Shown: positions 35,420 to 43,536 of the stretch, in pieces
Layout of the letters: each line of letters starts with the position of its first letter
How positions within the stretch are numbered: position 1 is the first letter of the stretch
Source of the DNA: CAUZIZ01 sp965218775
GTDB taxonomy: Bacteria; Acidobacteriota; UBA6911; RPQK01; JAJDTT01
Length of the DNA stretch: 64,000 nt
Assembly (NCBI GenBank): GCA_965218775.1
Contig: CBDCLS010000006.1
Location: 2,852,001-2,916,000 of the forward strand
Reading direction: 5' to 3'
Made by a program: the position numbers and the translations under genes
Notes under the pieces: model-generated
What the model saw: only the letters and a program-made list of their open reading frames with translations
What the model was told of the DNA's origin: nothing
Database searches by the model: none

Positions 35420-36715
35420 ATGTCTTCCGATAAGAATCGAGTGAACTTCCGTTGGCTTCCACTCCCAACCCTGATTCTTTCGGCCTCCTTCTGCCTGTAC
35501 TGGTGGCTCTTCACCCCGGGACAGAAGGCGGAGGATTCCCTTCTGAATTCCGCCTGGATGCAGGCTGAGGCTGCCACGGTACCCGAGCCCGAGACCCTTC
35601 GGGTTGAGAATACGATTCGGCGCAACGCCACGCTCGCCACCGTTTTGAGCCGGTTTGAATTTGGTCCTCCAGACATCTATCGCCTCATCGAAGACACCCG
35701 GTCCGTCTACAACCTCCATCGGATCAAAGCAGGCAACCGGATTGTCCTCGAACGGTTCCTGGATGGGTCCTTCCGAGCTTTGGAATACCACATAGACGAC
35801 GAAGAGTATCTGCTGGTCTCGTCCGAGCCCGATGGATATGTCGCCTCCCGCCACCAGCACCCATTCGAATTGGTGGAGGAAGAGTTCTTCGGGCAGATCC
35901 AGACTTCTCTGTGGAACACGCTTGTCTCTCAGGGAGGAGAGAAGCCTGTGTTGGTGGACACCCTTTTTCACATATTTGCCTGGGACATCAATTTCACCGA
36001 GATTCAGCCCAATGATTCGGTCAAGTTGATCATGAAGAAGAGGTACCAGAAGGAGAGAGGTTTCTTCGTCTACGGCGATATCGAAGCGGTGCACTTCCAG
36101 CATGAGGGTAAGCCGTTCTATGCGTTCCTGTTCGCGGACCCGGAAACGGGTAAGAAGGGGCATTTCGACCGGGAAGGGAACTCGGTTAAGAAGGCCCTGC
36201 TGAAGGTTCCCTTCAGTTACAATCCCCGTATCACCTCGGGATTCTCCTATTCCCGGTTTCACCCCATTTTGAAGAAGCGTCGTCCGCATCTGGGGGTGGA
36301 CTACGGCGCTCCAGCAGGTACCCGGGTCAAGGCGGCAGGGGCGGGGAGGGTCATCCTCGCAGGACGCAATGGGGGCTACGGGAAGATGGTCAAGCTGCGC
36401 CACGCCAACGGATTCATGACCAGCTATGCCCACCTGTCCAGGATCCAAGTGCGGCGTGGAGCTCACGTCTTACAAGGCGACGTGATCGGCAGGGTTGGAT
36501 CCACCGGTTTGTCCACGGGTCCGCACCTGGACTACAGAGTCCAGAACAAACGAGGAAAGTATCTCAACCCACGCAAACTGACCTCCCTTCCTGTAAAGCC
36601 TCTCGCGGCAAAGCATATGAAGGCCTTCGAGTCCGTGCGGGACGCCTTGCTCGAGCGGCTGGAATCGATACCGGAGCACGAGCCCCAGATGAAGCGGGTC
36701 GTTGCCTCCCGCTAG
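35420..36715 (+). CDS. Membrane-anchored M23 peptidase (LytM domain)
   Basis: The 431-residue product has one N-terminal membrane segment (14-31), a long periplasmic region resembling the OapA/LysM-like part of M23 proteins, and a C-terminal M23 domain. The metal ligands His290 and Asp294 are in HLGVDYG and the catalytic His338 in SYAHLS. The last motif is HLD (369-371) rather than the usual HLH, so the third ligand is an aspartate or lost. The likely role is peptidoglycan cutting or activation of amidases. It follows coaD closely and ends 1 bp before R1-E. Confidence 0.88.
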   Translation: MSSDKNRVNFRWLPLPTLILSASFCLYWWLFTPGQKAEDSLLNSAWMQAEAATVPEPETLRVENTIRRNATLATVLSRFEFGPPDIYRLIEDTRSVYNLHRIKAGNRIVLERFLDGSFRALEYHIDDEEYLLVSSEPDGYVASRHQHPFELVEEEFFGQIQTSLWNTLVSQGGEKPVLVDTLFHIFAWDINFTEIQPNDSVKLIMKKRYQKERGFFVYGDIEAVHFQHEGKPFYAFLFADPETGKKGHFDREGNSVKKALLKVPFSYNPRITSGFSYSRFHPILKKRRPHLGVDYGAPAGTRVKAAGAGRVILAGRNGGYGKMVKLRHANGFMTSYAHLSRIQVRRGAHVLQGDVIGRVGSTGLSTGPHLDYRVQNKRGKYLNPRKLTSLPVKPLAAKHMKAFESVRDALLERLESIPEHEPQMKRVVASR

Positions 36716-36716
36716 G

Positions 36717-36993
36717 CTAGTACGCTGTAACACAGATTATGACGGATTTGTGGCGAGCGCGACGGGTCGAGATCGCGAAGCGACGACGAACGCCATGCTT
36801 TGCCATAGTGGAGGAGGAGCGACAAAGATATCGGCCCGTCCCGTCGCCACCCGAAGGGCAGATGGGGGTTGTGGACGATCTCTGCGTTGGTCGTCGTCGA
36901 AGATGACCAAGCATCGTCTTCCTCCTCCTGCCTTGATCTCGCCTCACAAGCCCCATCTGCGAATCCGTCATAATCTGTGTTACAGCGTACTAG
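36717..36993 (-). repeat. R1 repeat, copy E (complete, reversed)
   Basis: A 277-bp element with a perfect 32-bp inverted repeat (36717-36748 and 36962-36993). The ends read CTAGTACGCTGTAAC... and ...GTTACAGCGTACTAG. The core, read on the minus strand, matches copies C and D closely, including the GCAGATGGGG stem. It starts one base after the stop of the M23 gene. Confidence 0.92.
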
Positions 36994-37039
36994 AACCCGG
37001 CTCCAAAGCCTGAACGACTCGGTTGCCCGCGAGAACAAC

Positions 37040-37954
37040 ATGACCGAGGCGGTTCTCCTCTACAATCCCGCAGCCGGTCGCTTTCCTCTCTCTCAGAAAC
37101 GCCTGCGTCTTCTGTTGCAGACCCTGAGGCAACATGGGGTCCAGGCTGAGCCTGTGTGCACCCGTGTGCCTTGCGGTGCGGCATCCCAATACCAATCAGA
37201 TTCCACCGAGCAGCAACGACCTGGTCCTCCGGATTCGGGGTTGGACCTGGCCAAGAAGGATCGGTTGATCGTATATGGGGGCGACGGAACCCTCCATGAG
37301 GCCTTTCGGCTTGCGGCTCCCTGGGACACTCCCGTGGCGCTGCTGCCGGCGGGAACTGCCAACGTGTTGGCCCGAGAACTGGGTATCCCCTTGCGCCTGG
37401 AAGACGCTCTGCCGATTGCGGCCTCGGGGACCCCGCGGCGTATCTACCTGGGTGAGGGAAATGGGAGATACTTTCACCTGATGTCGGGTATCGGCCTTGA
37501 CGCTCACGTGATAGCACGGGTGCCGCCAGGCTTGAAAAAGGCCCTTGGAATCGGAGCCTATTGGTTGACCGGATTGGCGGCTCTGCGGAGCTGTCCCCTT
37601 GAGCCTTTTCAGGTGACCCTGGACGGGACCGAGTGGGAGGCCAGCTTCGCGGTGATTGCCAATGCTCGACGATACGGAGGCCATCTTCTGATGGCGCCTC
37701 ACGCCTGTGTTTATGAAGAGTGCCTCGACGTCTGCCTCTTCACCTCGAACCGGAAAACCCGCTTTCTGCGCTATCTGTGGGGAGTCCTCACACGAACGCA
37801 CCTCGACTACCCGGATGTGGTCTACCGCAAGGTCCAGCAGGTCGAAGTTGTAGGTAACGCTTCCATTCCGGTTCAGATGGACGGCGAGCTGGCGGGAAAT
37901 CTCCCTATGAGCTTCTCGGTCTTCAGCCGGGGAGTCCAAGTTGTGGTGCCGTAG
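37040..37954 (+). CDS. Diacylglycerol kinase-like lipid kinase
   Basis: The 304-residue protein starts LLYNPAAGR and carries the nucleotide-binding motif YGGDGTLHEAF, then PAGTANVLARELGIP, which are hallmarks of the DAGK/LCB5/YegS family. It should phosphorylate a lipid alcohol such as diacylglycerol at the inner membrane. The ATG at 37040 is chosen; the extra upstream codons of the open frame lie in the R1-E arm. Confidence 0.88.
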   Translation: MTEAVLLYNPAAGRFPLSQKRLRLLLQTLRQHGVQAEPVCTRVPCGAASQYQSDSTEQQRPGPPDSGLDLAKKDRLIVYGGDGTLHEAFRLAAPWDTPVALLPAGTANVLARELGIPLRLEDALPIAASGTPRRIYLGEGNGRYFHLMSGIGLDAHVIARVPPGLKKALGIGAYWLTGLAALRSCPLEPFQVTLDGTEWEASFAVIANARRYGGHLLMAPHACVYEECLDVCLFTSNRKTRFLRYLWGVLTRTHLDYPDVVYRKVQQVEVVGNASIPVQMDGELAGNLPMSFSVFSRGVQVVVP

Positions 37955-37986
37955 TACCGTGCAACATTATTCACCAGGGTCTTGGA

Positions 37987-38559
37987 TTACCAGTATCCAG
38001 CCTTGGGTCGAGGGATCTTTTTGCCCAGGTGTTCGATCCTGAGGATTTCAAAGTCTTCCTGGATATCGGGACTATTGAAGTTGATGTTGTTGATCTGCCC
38101 GGCCAGCCTCTCAAACGACATGCAATCCAAGGGCTTGAGTTCATAGCGTAAATGCCCAAGGTCGATGGCGACGCGGGGCGACTCTTGGAAACCTTCGAAC
38201 TCACCGAGGAGGTCGACGCCGATGAAGCTGTTACCTAGCACCTTGAGATACTTGGTGTTGTAGGGTTCATCGGCGACGCCGGTATCGATCGAAAAGCGCT
38301 TCACCTCCGCCTCAGACCCTTCCTTGTCGAATACGTGGACCTGCTCGGGTCGAAGATCCCATTCTCCCGGTGTGAAGGTAATGATGTTCAGAATGGGAAC
38401 GGCCTGGGCACCCTGGGTCCGAACGATCTCGACTGTCCAGATGTTCTCGTAGTCGATGAAGGCGTGACAGCCGGAAACTTCGACCGGTTTCTTGAGCTGT
38501 TGTCCGGAGACCATTCCCAGGAACAGGGCCAGTAAGAGCAGGGCCCAAACTCGAAACAT
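37987..38559 (-). CDS. Exported protein, unknown
   Basis: The 190-residue product has a signal peptide (MFRVWALLLLALFLGMVSGQ) and a predicted all-beta body (FIDYENIWTVEIVRT; YLKVLGNSFIGVDLL; SPRVAIDLGHLRYEL). There are two cysteines. The ending is KKIPRPKAGYW. I do not recognise a domain. It is convergent with the lipid-kinase gene. Confidence 0.7.
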   Translation of the reverse strand: MFRVWALLLLALFLGMVSGQQLKKPVEVSGCHAFIDYENIWTVEIVRTQGAQAVPILNIITFTPGEWDLRPEQVHVFDKEGSEAEVKRFSIDTGVADEPYNTKYLKVLGNSFIGVDLLGEFEGFQESPRVAIDLGHLRYELKPLDCMSFERLAGQINNINFNSPDIQEDFEILRIEHLGKKIPRPKAGYW

Positions 38560-38594
38560 AACAATATTCTAACCCGGATTTCCCGCGGCCAGTG

Positions 38595-38676
38595 GTAGCG
38601 GTGGTCTCCAGGCCGCCGTGCGTCGAGCCAAAGGCTCGAAAGAAGAAGAATACTTCGGCCTGGAGACCAAAGCTAC
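38595..38676. repeat. R2 hairpin repeat, copy c
   Basis: GTAGCGGTGGTCTCCAGGCC pairs with GGCCTGGAGACCAAAGCTAC. The inner CGAGCCAAAGGCTCG hairpin is perfect. It lies between the exported protein gene and pyrD. Confidence 0.88.
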
Positions 38677-38682
38677 GCCGTC

Positions 38683-39597
38683 TCAAACCGAGGCGATAAT
38701 CTGATTAATATCTGTAATCTGGTGCTGACGGCAGTAGTCCTGAAGTCCCTGAACGATCTTGATCGAGACGAGCGGGTCGTGAAAGTTGGCGGTGCCCACC
38801 TGGATAGCCGTGGCTCCGGCTAGCATGAATTCGAGAGCATCTTGTGCGGTGCCGATACCCCCGATACCGATTACTGGAATCTCTACGGCCTGCGACACCT
38901 CGTAGACGAGGCGCACTGCCAAGGGGCGGATAGCGGGTCCGGAAAGGCCTCCGGTGCGGTTGGACAAAACGGCTCGGCGCCGGTGGACATCGACGCTCAT
39001 CCCCACGAAAGTGTTGACCAGACTAACCGCGTCCGCACCCGCCTGCTCACAAGTTAGTGCGAAGCTGCTGACGTCGGTTACGTTAGGTGAGAGTTTGACC
39101 CACACCGGCTTGTCCGAAACCCTCTTCACCGCTCGGACTACACGGTCGGTCTGGACGCGGTCGTGACCAAACTCGATGCCTCCCTGCTCGATATTGGGAC
39201 ATGAGATATTCAGTTCGTAGGCGCTGACCTTGGGGTAGGGATTGAGCCGCGTGGCGATGGCGATGAATTCTTCGATCGTCTTCCCGAAGATATTGGCAAT
39301 GACATGGGTATCATAGGTTTCCAGACTGGGTAGCTTCTCGCTGAGGAACTTCTCGGTACCTACATTTTCCAGGCCAATCGCATTGAGCATCCCCGCCGGT
39401 GTTTCGGCGATGCGTTCGGGGGCGCTGCCCGGCATGGGTTCCAGGGAAAGGCCCTTGGTACAGAATCCGCCCAACTTGGAGATGTCGAAGAATCGCGTGA
39501 ACTCCAGGCCGTAGCCGAAGGTCCCGGAGGCGGTCAGCACTGGGTTCTTCAGCCGAAGGTCCCCAATGTTGACGTCCAGGCTAACCTCCTCGGTCAT
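38683..39597 (-). CDS. pyrD: Dihydroorotate dehydrogenase, catalytic subunit (class 1B)
   Basis: The 304-residue FMN enzyme oxidises dihydroorotate to orotate. Family features are LTASGTFGYGLEF, ELNISCPNIEQGGIEFG with the base cysteine, VWVKLSPNV, and the FMN-phosphate site GIGGIGTAQDALEF. Pairing with pyrK 54 bp upstream marks it as the NAD-linked class 1B enzyme of the cytosol. Confidence 0.96.
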   Translation of the reverse strand: MTEEVSLDVNIGDLRLKNPVLTASGTFGYGLEFTRFFDISKLGGFCTKGLSLEPMPGSAPERIAETPAGMLNAIGLENVGTEKFLSEKLPSLETYDTHVIANIFGKTIEEFIAIATRLNPYPKVSAYELNISCPNIEQGGIEFGHDRVQTDRVVRAVKRVSDKPVWVKLSPNVTDVSSFALTCEQAGADAVSLVNTFVGMSVDVHRRRAVLSNRTGGLSGPAIRPLAVRLVYEVSQAVEIPVIGIGGIGTAQDALEFMLAGATAIQVGTANFHDPLVSIKIVQGLQDYCRQHQITDINQIIASV

Positions 39598-39651
39598 CGT
39601 CCGCCCTCGGTGTGCTCTAACTGACCCCGACTCATCGCGATTCCTCGGGTC

Positions 39652-40461
39652 TCATCCTTCCTGCCAGATGAATTTTTCGGCATCGAATACCGGTCCATCG
39701 CTGCAGGCCAGCTGGTAGGAGTCGACGGTTTCAATCGTACAACCCAGGCAGACCCCGAAGCCGCAAGCCATCTTGGACTCCACCGAGATCTGGCAGGACA
39801 TTTGGTGAAGGGAGGCCAGGGCCGAGACTGCCTGCATCATGGGATCGGGTCCGCAGACGTAGAGTGCAGTTGGTCGATCAACGAACTGCGTCAGGTACTG
39901 CTCGAGCCCCTTGGTGATCAGACCTTTGACGCCGGCACTGCCATCCTCGGTTGTGAGTAAGAGCGGAATCCGGAGCCGCTCGAAGTACTCCAATCCAACC
40001 AGGTCCTGGGCAGTCCGTGCGCCGTAGAGCAGATGAACGTCCTGCCCTGATCGATGCAGTTCTTCCGCAAGCAGATAGAAGGAAGCGATTCCGACGCCAC
40101 CTGCGGCGAGCAAATGAACCCTGTCCGGAGCACCTGTCGAGCTGAATCCATTCCCCAGGGGACCGATCAGGTTCACGCGCTCATCAGGCAGCAATGAGGC
40201 CAGCCTCTGGGTTCCGTCTCCTACGACTTTGACCAACAGCGTAATGATGGAGGGCCGTCCCTCTTCCAGCTCTACCGAAAAGACTGCTAGAGCCCGTTTC
40301 AGCAGGGGGTGGGGAAGGGACAATCCGTCTGCCACCGAGGCCATGACGAACTGCCCCGGTCTCACGTTTGCAGCAATCTCGGGAGCCCGGACGGCAAGAA
40401 GGAAGTTGGGACCGGCGAGTTGGACGTTTTCGACGACCGCTGCCTCCAGGATGTGGCTCAC
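39652..40461 (-). CDS. pyrK: Dihydroorotate dehydrogenase electron-transfer subunit
   Basis: The 269-residue protein has an FAD-binding ferredoxin-reductase domain (PHPLLKRALAVF, AGGVGIASFYLLAEEL, CGPDPMM) and a C-terminal [2Fe-2S] site with CGFGVCLGC and a fourth cysteine in LACSDGP. It passes electrons from PyrD to NAD. It leads the pyrKD unit and is divergent from pyrR, with about 107 bp between starts. Confidence 0.95.
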   Translation of the reverse strand: MSHILEAAVVENVQLAGPNFLLAVRAPEIAANVRPGQFVMASVADGLSLPHPLLKRALAVFSVELEEGRPSIITLLVKVVGDGTQRLASLLPDERVNLIGPLGNGFSSTGAPDRVHLLAAGGVGIASFYLLAEELHRSGQDVHLLYGARTAQDLVGLEYFERLRIPLLLTTEDGSAGVKGLITKGLEQYLTQFVDRPTALYVCGPDPMMQAVSALASLHQMSCQISVESKMACGFGVCLGCTIETVDSYQLACSDGPVFDAEKFIWQEG

Positions 40462-40568
40462 GGTCGACAGAATAGCACAGCCGTCGGACCCGAGTGAGGC
40501 CCCTTCAAACTCACTGGTCAGGGGATAGTCCGTATGCTAACATCGCCAGCGCATTTGGGGTGCCAGAC

Positions 40569-41117
40569 ATGAATCCAGAACAGCCACAACGAGTGATGAC
40601 TCACGATGAGGTGGACGAGATCCTTTCCCGCATCTGCGGGGAGGTGTTGGGACACCATCCAGACCTGGATGGGGTGGCACTCATCGGGATTCGTCGTCGA
40701 GGGGTTCCGCTTGCTGAGCGGTTGCAAGCAAAGATCAAGGAGCGCACTGGGGTTGAGCTCCCGCTAGGAATATTGGACATCAATTTCTATCGCGATGACT
40801 TTTCGCTGGTCGACACCCAACCCGTGGTCGAAGCGTCTCATCTTGACTTCGATGTAAACGAGCGGCAGATCCTGTTGGTGGACGATGTTCTGTTCACGGG
40901 TCGAACCGTTCGGGCGGCTCTGGAAAGCATCAGCGATTACGGCCGTCCCAAGAAGGTCAAGCTGGTGGTGCTGGTCGACCGAGGCCACCGCGAACTCCCG
41001 ATACAACCCGACTACACGGGAAGGGTCATCGACACGGCTGACACTGAAATGGTCGAAGTGAGGATCGCTCCCATTGACGAGACCGAAGGCGTGTTCGTGG
41101 CCACGATCGCCGGTTGA
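40569..41117 (+). CDS. pyrR: PyrR bifunctional pyrimidine regulator / uracil phosphoribosyltransferase
   Basis: The 182-residue product has the PRPP loop LLVDDVLFTGRTVRAAL, the family IGIRRRGVPLAERL stretch and DRGHRELPIQPDYTG. In other bacteria it binds an mRNA loop in response to UMP and attenuates the pyr operon. It leads pyrB and pyrC here. I looked for the ARUCCNGNGAGGYU loop upstream of pyrR and pyrB and found only loose matches, so the mode of control is open. Confidence 0.94.
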   Translation: MNPEQPQRVMTHDEVDEILSRICGEVLGHHPDLDGVALIGIRRRGVPLAERLQAKIKERTGVELPLGILDINFYRDDFSLVDTQPVVEASHLDFDVNERQILLVDDVLFTGRTVRAALESISDYGRPKKVKLVVLVDRGHRELPIQPDYTGRVIDTADTEMVEVRIAPIDETEGVFVATIAG

Positions 41118-41211
41118 TTCTTACTGAGGCGCCTCCGGCTACGCGGTCCATTCTGAGTGGTCTCCGGCCAGCGGGAGGTCGCAGAGAGAGGATCAGACTG
41201 CCTATCTTACG

Positions 41212-42168
41212 ATGACGAATGTGAAGCCAAACTCTCTTAGTAGCAAGCATCTACTTGGCATTGAGGACATGCCGCTGGCAGACATCGAGCTGATCCTCAG
41301 GACGGCTCGGAGCTTCAAAGAGATTTCAACTCGTCCCGTAAAAAAAGTCCCTACGCTACGGGGCAAGTCGGTCATCAACCTCTTCTTCGAGTCCTCTACC
41401 CGGACCCGGTCTTCCTTCGAAATAGCGGCCAAGCGCCTCAGTGCCGATGCCGTGAACCTCAACGTCTCGGCTAGCAGTGTCGGAAAAGGGGAATCTTTGA
41501 TCGACACGGCGCGCAATCTGGAGTCCATGAACCCCGACATCATCGTGGTGCGGCACTCCGCCGCCGGAGCGCCGCGAATGCTGGTGGATTATTGTCGCGA
41601 CTGCTCCATTCTCAACGCCGGGGACGGGATGCACGAACATCCCACCCAGGCCCTGTTAGATGCCTACACGATTCTTGAACACAAGGAATCCTTGAGTGGC
41701 CTCAGTGTCGCGATCGTGGGCGACATCGCGCATAGCCGGGTGGCTCGCTCCAACACGATCCTGCTGTCGAAGGCAGGTGCCCGGGTCTCGATCTGCGGGC
41801 CGCCCACGCTGATCCCCCCTGAGTTCGAGCACCTGGGAGGCCGGGTCACCTACCATTTGAAGGAGGCCATCGATCAGGCCGACGTGGTCATGATGCTTCG
41901 AACCCAACTGGAACGACAGAGCGAGGTCTTCTATCCGTCCGTGAAAGAGTACTTCGAACTCTATGGCTTGAGCGAGCAGAAGATGAAGTGGGCGAGTCCG
42001 GACGCGATCGTAATGCACCCGGGACCGATCAACCGAGGGGTCGAAATCGACCCGGATCTCGCCGACGGGCCCAATTCTGTCATCCTGGAGCAGGTGAACA
42101 ACGGGGTCGCGGTGCGCATGGCGATCCTCTACCTCCTGTTGGGCGCAGACGAGGAAACTGAGCCATGA
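41212..42168 (+). CDS. pyrB: Aspartate carbamoyltransferase, catalytic subunit
   Basis: This is the committed step of pyrimidine synthesis. The 318-residue enzyme has the carbamoyl-phosphate motif FFESSTRTRSSFEIAAKRL, HPTQALLDAYTI and MHPGPINRGVEID. No regulatory pyrI is next to it. Its stop overlaps the start of pyrC by 4 bp (ATGA). Confidence 0.97.
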   Translation: MTNVKPNSLSSKHLLGIEDMPLADIELILRTARSFKEISTRPVKKVPTLRGKSVINLFFESSTRTRSSFEIAAKRLSADAVNLNVSASSVGKGESLIDTARNLESMNPDIIVVRHSAAGAPRMLVDYCRDCSILNAGDGMHEHPTQALLDAYTILEHKESLSGLSVAIVGDIAHSRVARSNTILLSKAGARVSICGPPTLIPPEFEHLGGRVTYHLKEAIDQADVVMMLRTQLERQSEVFYPSVKEYFELYGLSEQKMKWASPDAIVMHPGPINRGVEIDPDLADGPNSVILEQVNNGVAVRMAILYLLLGADEETEP

Positions 42169-43451
42169 GCCTTTTGCTCCGACATGGAACCGTCATCGAT
42201 CCAGCACAGGACCTGGAGAAGCAGGCCGACCTCCTGATCGAGAAGGGAAAGATCTCCGGGATCGGGAAGATCCAGGCCAAGAAGTCGTGGGAGGTAGTAG
42301 ACGTCGCCGGCTGCATCGTGGCACCGGGATTCGTGGATATGCACGTCCACCTGCGGGAGCCTGGACGTGAGGACAAGGAGACCATTCTCACGGGAAGCCG
42401 ATCGGCTGCAGCTGGAGGGTTTACCAGCATCGTCTGCATGCCCAATACCACGCCGGTCAACGACTGTGAGGCAATTACCCGACTCATCCTGGAGCGAGCT
42501 CGGGAGGCGGCTTTGGTGAATGTCTTTCCGGTGGGCGCCGTAACCAAAGGCTCTCGGGGAGAAGAGTTGGCTGAGATCGGCGAGATGTTCAAGTCGGGAA
42601 TCGTGGCAGTCACCGACGACGGGCACCCGGTTCAGAACAGCCAGATCATGCGCCGAGTCTTGGAATACGCCAAGATCTTCGACATTCCTGTCTTGGATCA
42701 TTGCGAGGATCTGCCCCTGTCGGCACAAGGGTGCATGAACGAGGGAGCGGTTTCGACCCGGCTCGGTCTTCACGGTCTGAGCCGCTCAGCCGAAGAGTTG
42801 CACGTTGCGCGCGACATCATCCTCAGTCGTATCACGGGTGGACGAGTCCACATTCTGCATCTTTCGACGCGCGAGTCGCTGGATTGGGTCCGAATAGCCA
42901 AGCAGCAGGGGATTGCGATCACTTGTGAAGTCACACCCCACCACTTCAGTATCAGCGACCACGACATCAAGAACTACGACACCAACTACAAAATGATGCC
43001 TCCACTGCGCGAGCCCGAAGATGTGGAGGCCATGATCCAGGGGCTGGTTGATGGGACGGTTGACGCGATCGCTACTGATCATGCACCTCATCCACGGCTG
43101 GACAAGGAGGCTCCCTTCGCGGATGCCGCCAGTGGGGTGATCGGGATGGAAACGGCGATTCCGCTGTCCTGGGAGCTATTGGTGAGGGGCGAGCTGATTT
43201 CCAAGCGGCGGCTGGTAGAGCTGTTCACGGTCAATCCCAGCAGAATCCTCAAGTTGGGCAAGGGGACCCTGCAAGAAGGGGTTGAAGCCGACGTCACGGT
43301 CATAGATCCGGATCGGGAGGTGACGATCGACGTATCTCAGTTCCGTTCCAAGGCGCGAAACTGTCCCTTCCAGGGATGGAAGCTTCATGGAGCTCCCGCC
43401 TTGACCGTGGTGGGAGGGAAGATTGTCCACCGCGATATTGCTTCCGGCTGA
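42165..43451 (+). CDS. pyrC: Dihydroorotase (type I)
   Basis: The 428-residue zinc enzyme closes carbamoyl-aspartate to dihydroorotate. It has the N-terminal metal motif DMHVHLREPGRE, the middle DHCEDLPLSAQG, and ATDHAPH near residue 305. Length and motifs fit the class that pairs with PyrB in many bacteria. It is the third gene of the pyrRBC unit. Confidence 0.97.
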   Translation: MSLLLRHGTVIDPAQDLEKQADLLIEKGKISGIGKIQAKKSWEVVDVAGCIVAPGFVDMHVHLREPGREDKETILTGSRSAAAGGFTSIVCMPNTTPVNDCEAITRLILERAREAALVNVFPVGAVTKGSRGEELAEIGEMFKSGIVAVTDDGHPVQNSQIMRRVLEYAKIFDIPVLDHCEDLPLSAQGCMNEGAVSTRLGLHGLSRSAEELHVARDIILSRITGGRVHILHLSTRESLDWVRIAKQQGIAITCEVTPHHFSISDHDIKNYDTNYKMMPPLREPEDVEAMIQGLVDGTVDAIATDHAPHPRLDKEAPFADAASGVIGMETAIPLSWELLVRGELISKRRLVELFTVNPSRILKLGKGTLQEGVEADVTVIDPDREVTIDVSQFRSKARNCPFQGWKLHGAPALTVVGGKIVHRDIASG

Positions 43452-43500
43452 TAGCCGCGGCCTGGAAGCGAAACTATCACCCCGTGTGATTCATCTACCT

Positions 43501-43536
43501 CAGTATGATCAGTATGATCAGTATGATCAGTATGAA
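43501..43536 (+). repeat. Nine-base tandem repeat at the dsbD start
   Basis: CAGTATGAT is repeated three times, with a fourth unit changed to CAGTATGAA. Each unit contains an in-frame ATG (43505, 43514, 43523, 43532), giving MISMISMISM before the signal peptide. Confidence 0.9.

Noticed and set aside
36702..37041. Open frames in both strands over R1-E (and similar ones over R1-C and R1-D)
   Set aside because: They are read in several frames, cross the inverted arms and differ between copies in frame-breaking ways. The conserved thing is pairing, not codons.
41118..41211. PyrR-binding attenuator upstream of pyrB
   Set aside because: Only a loose match (TCTCCGG...GGGAGGTC) to the ARUCCNGNGAGGYU loop with wrong spacing; same for the region ahead of pyrR.
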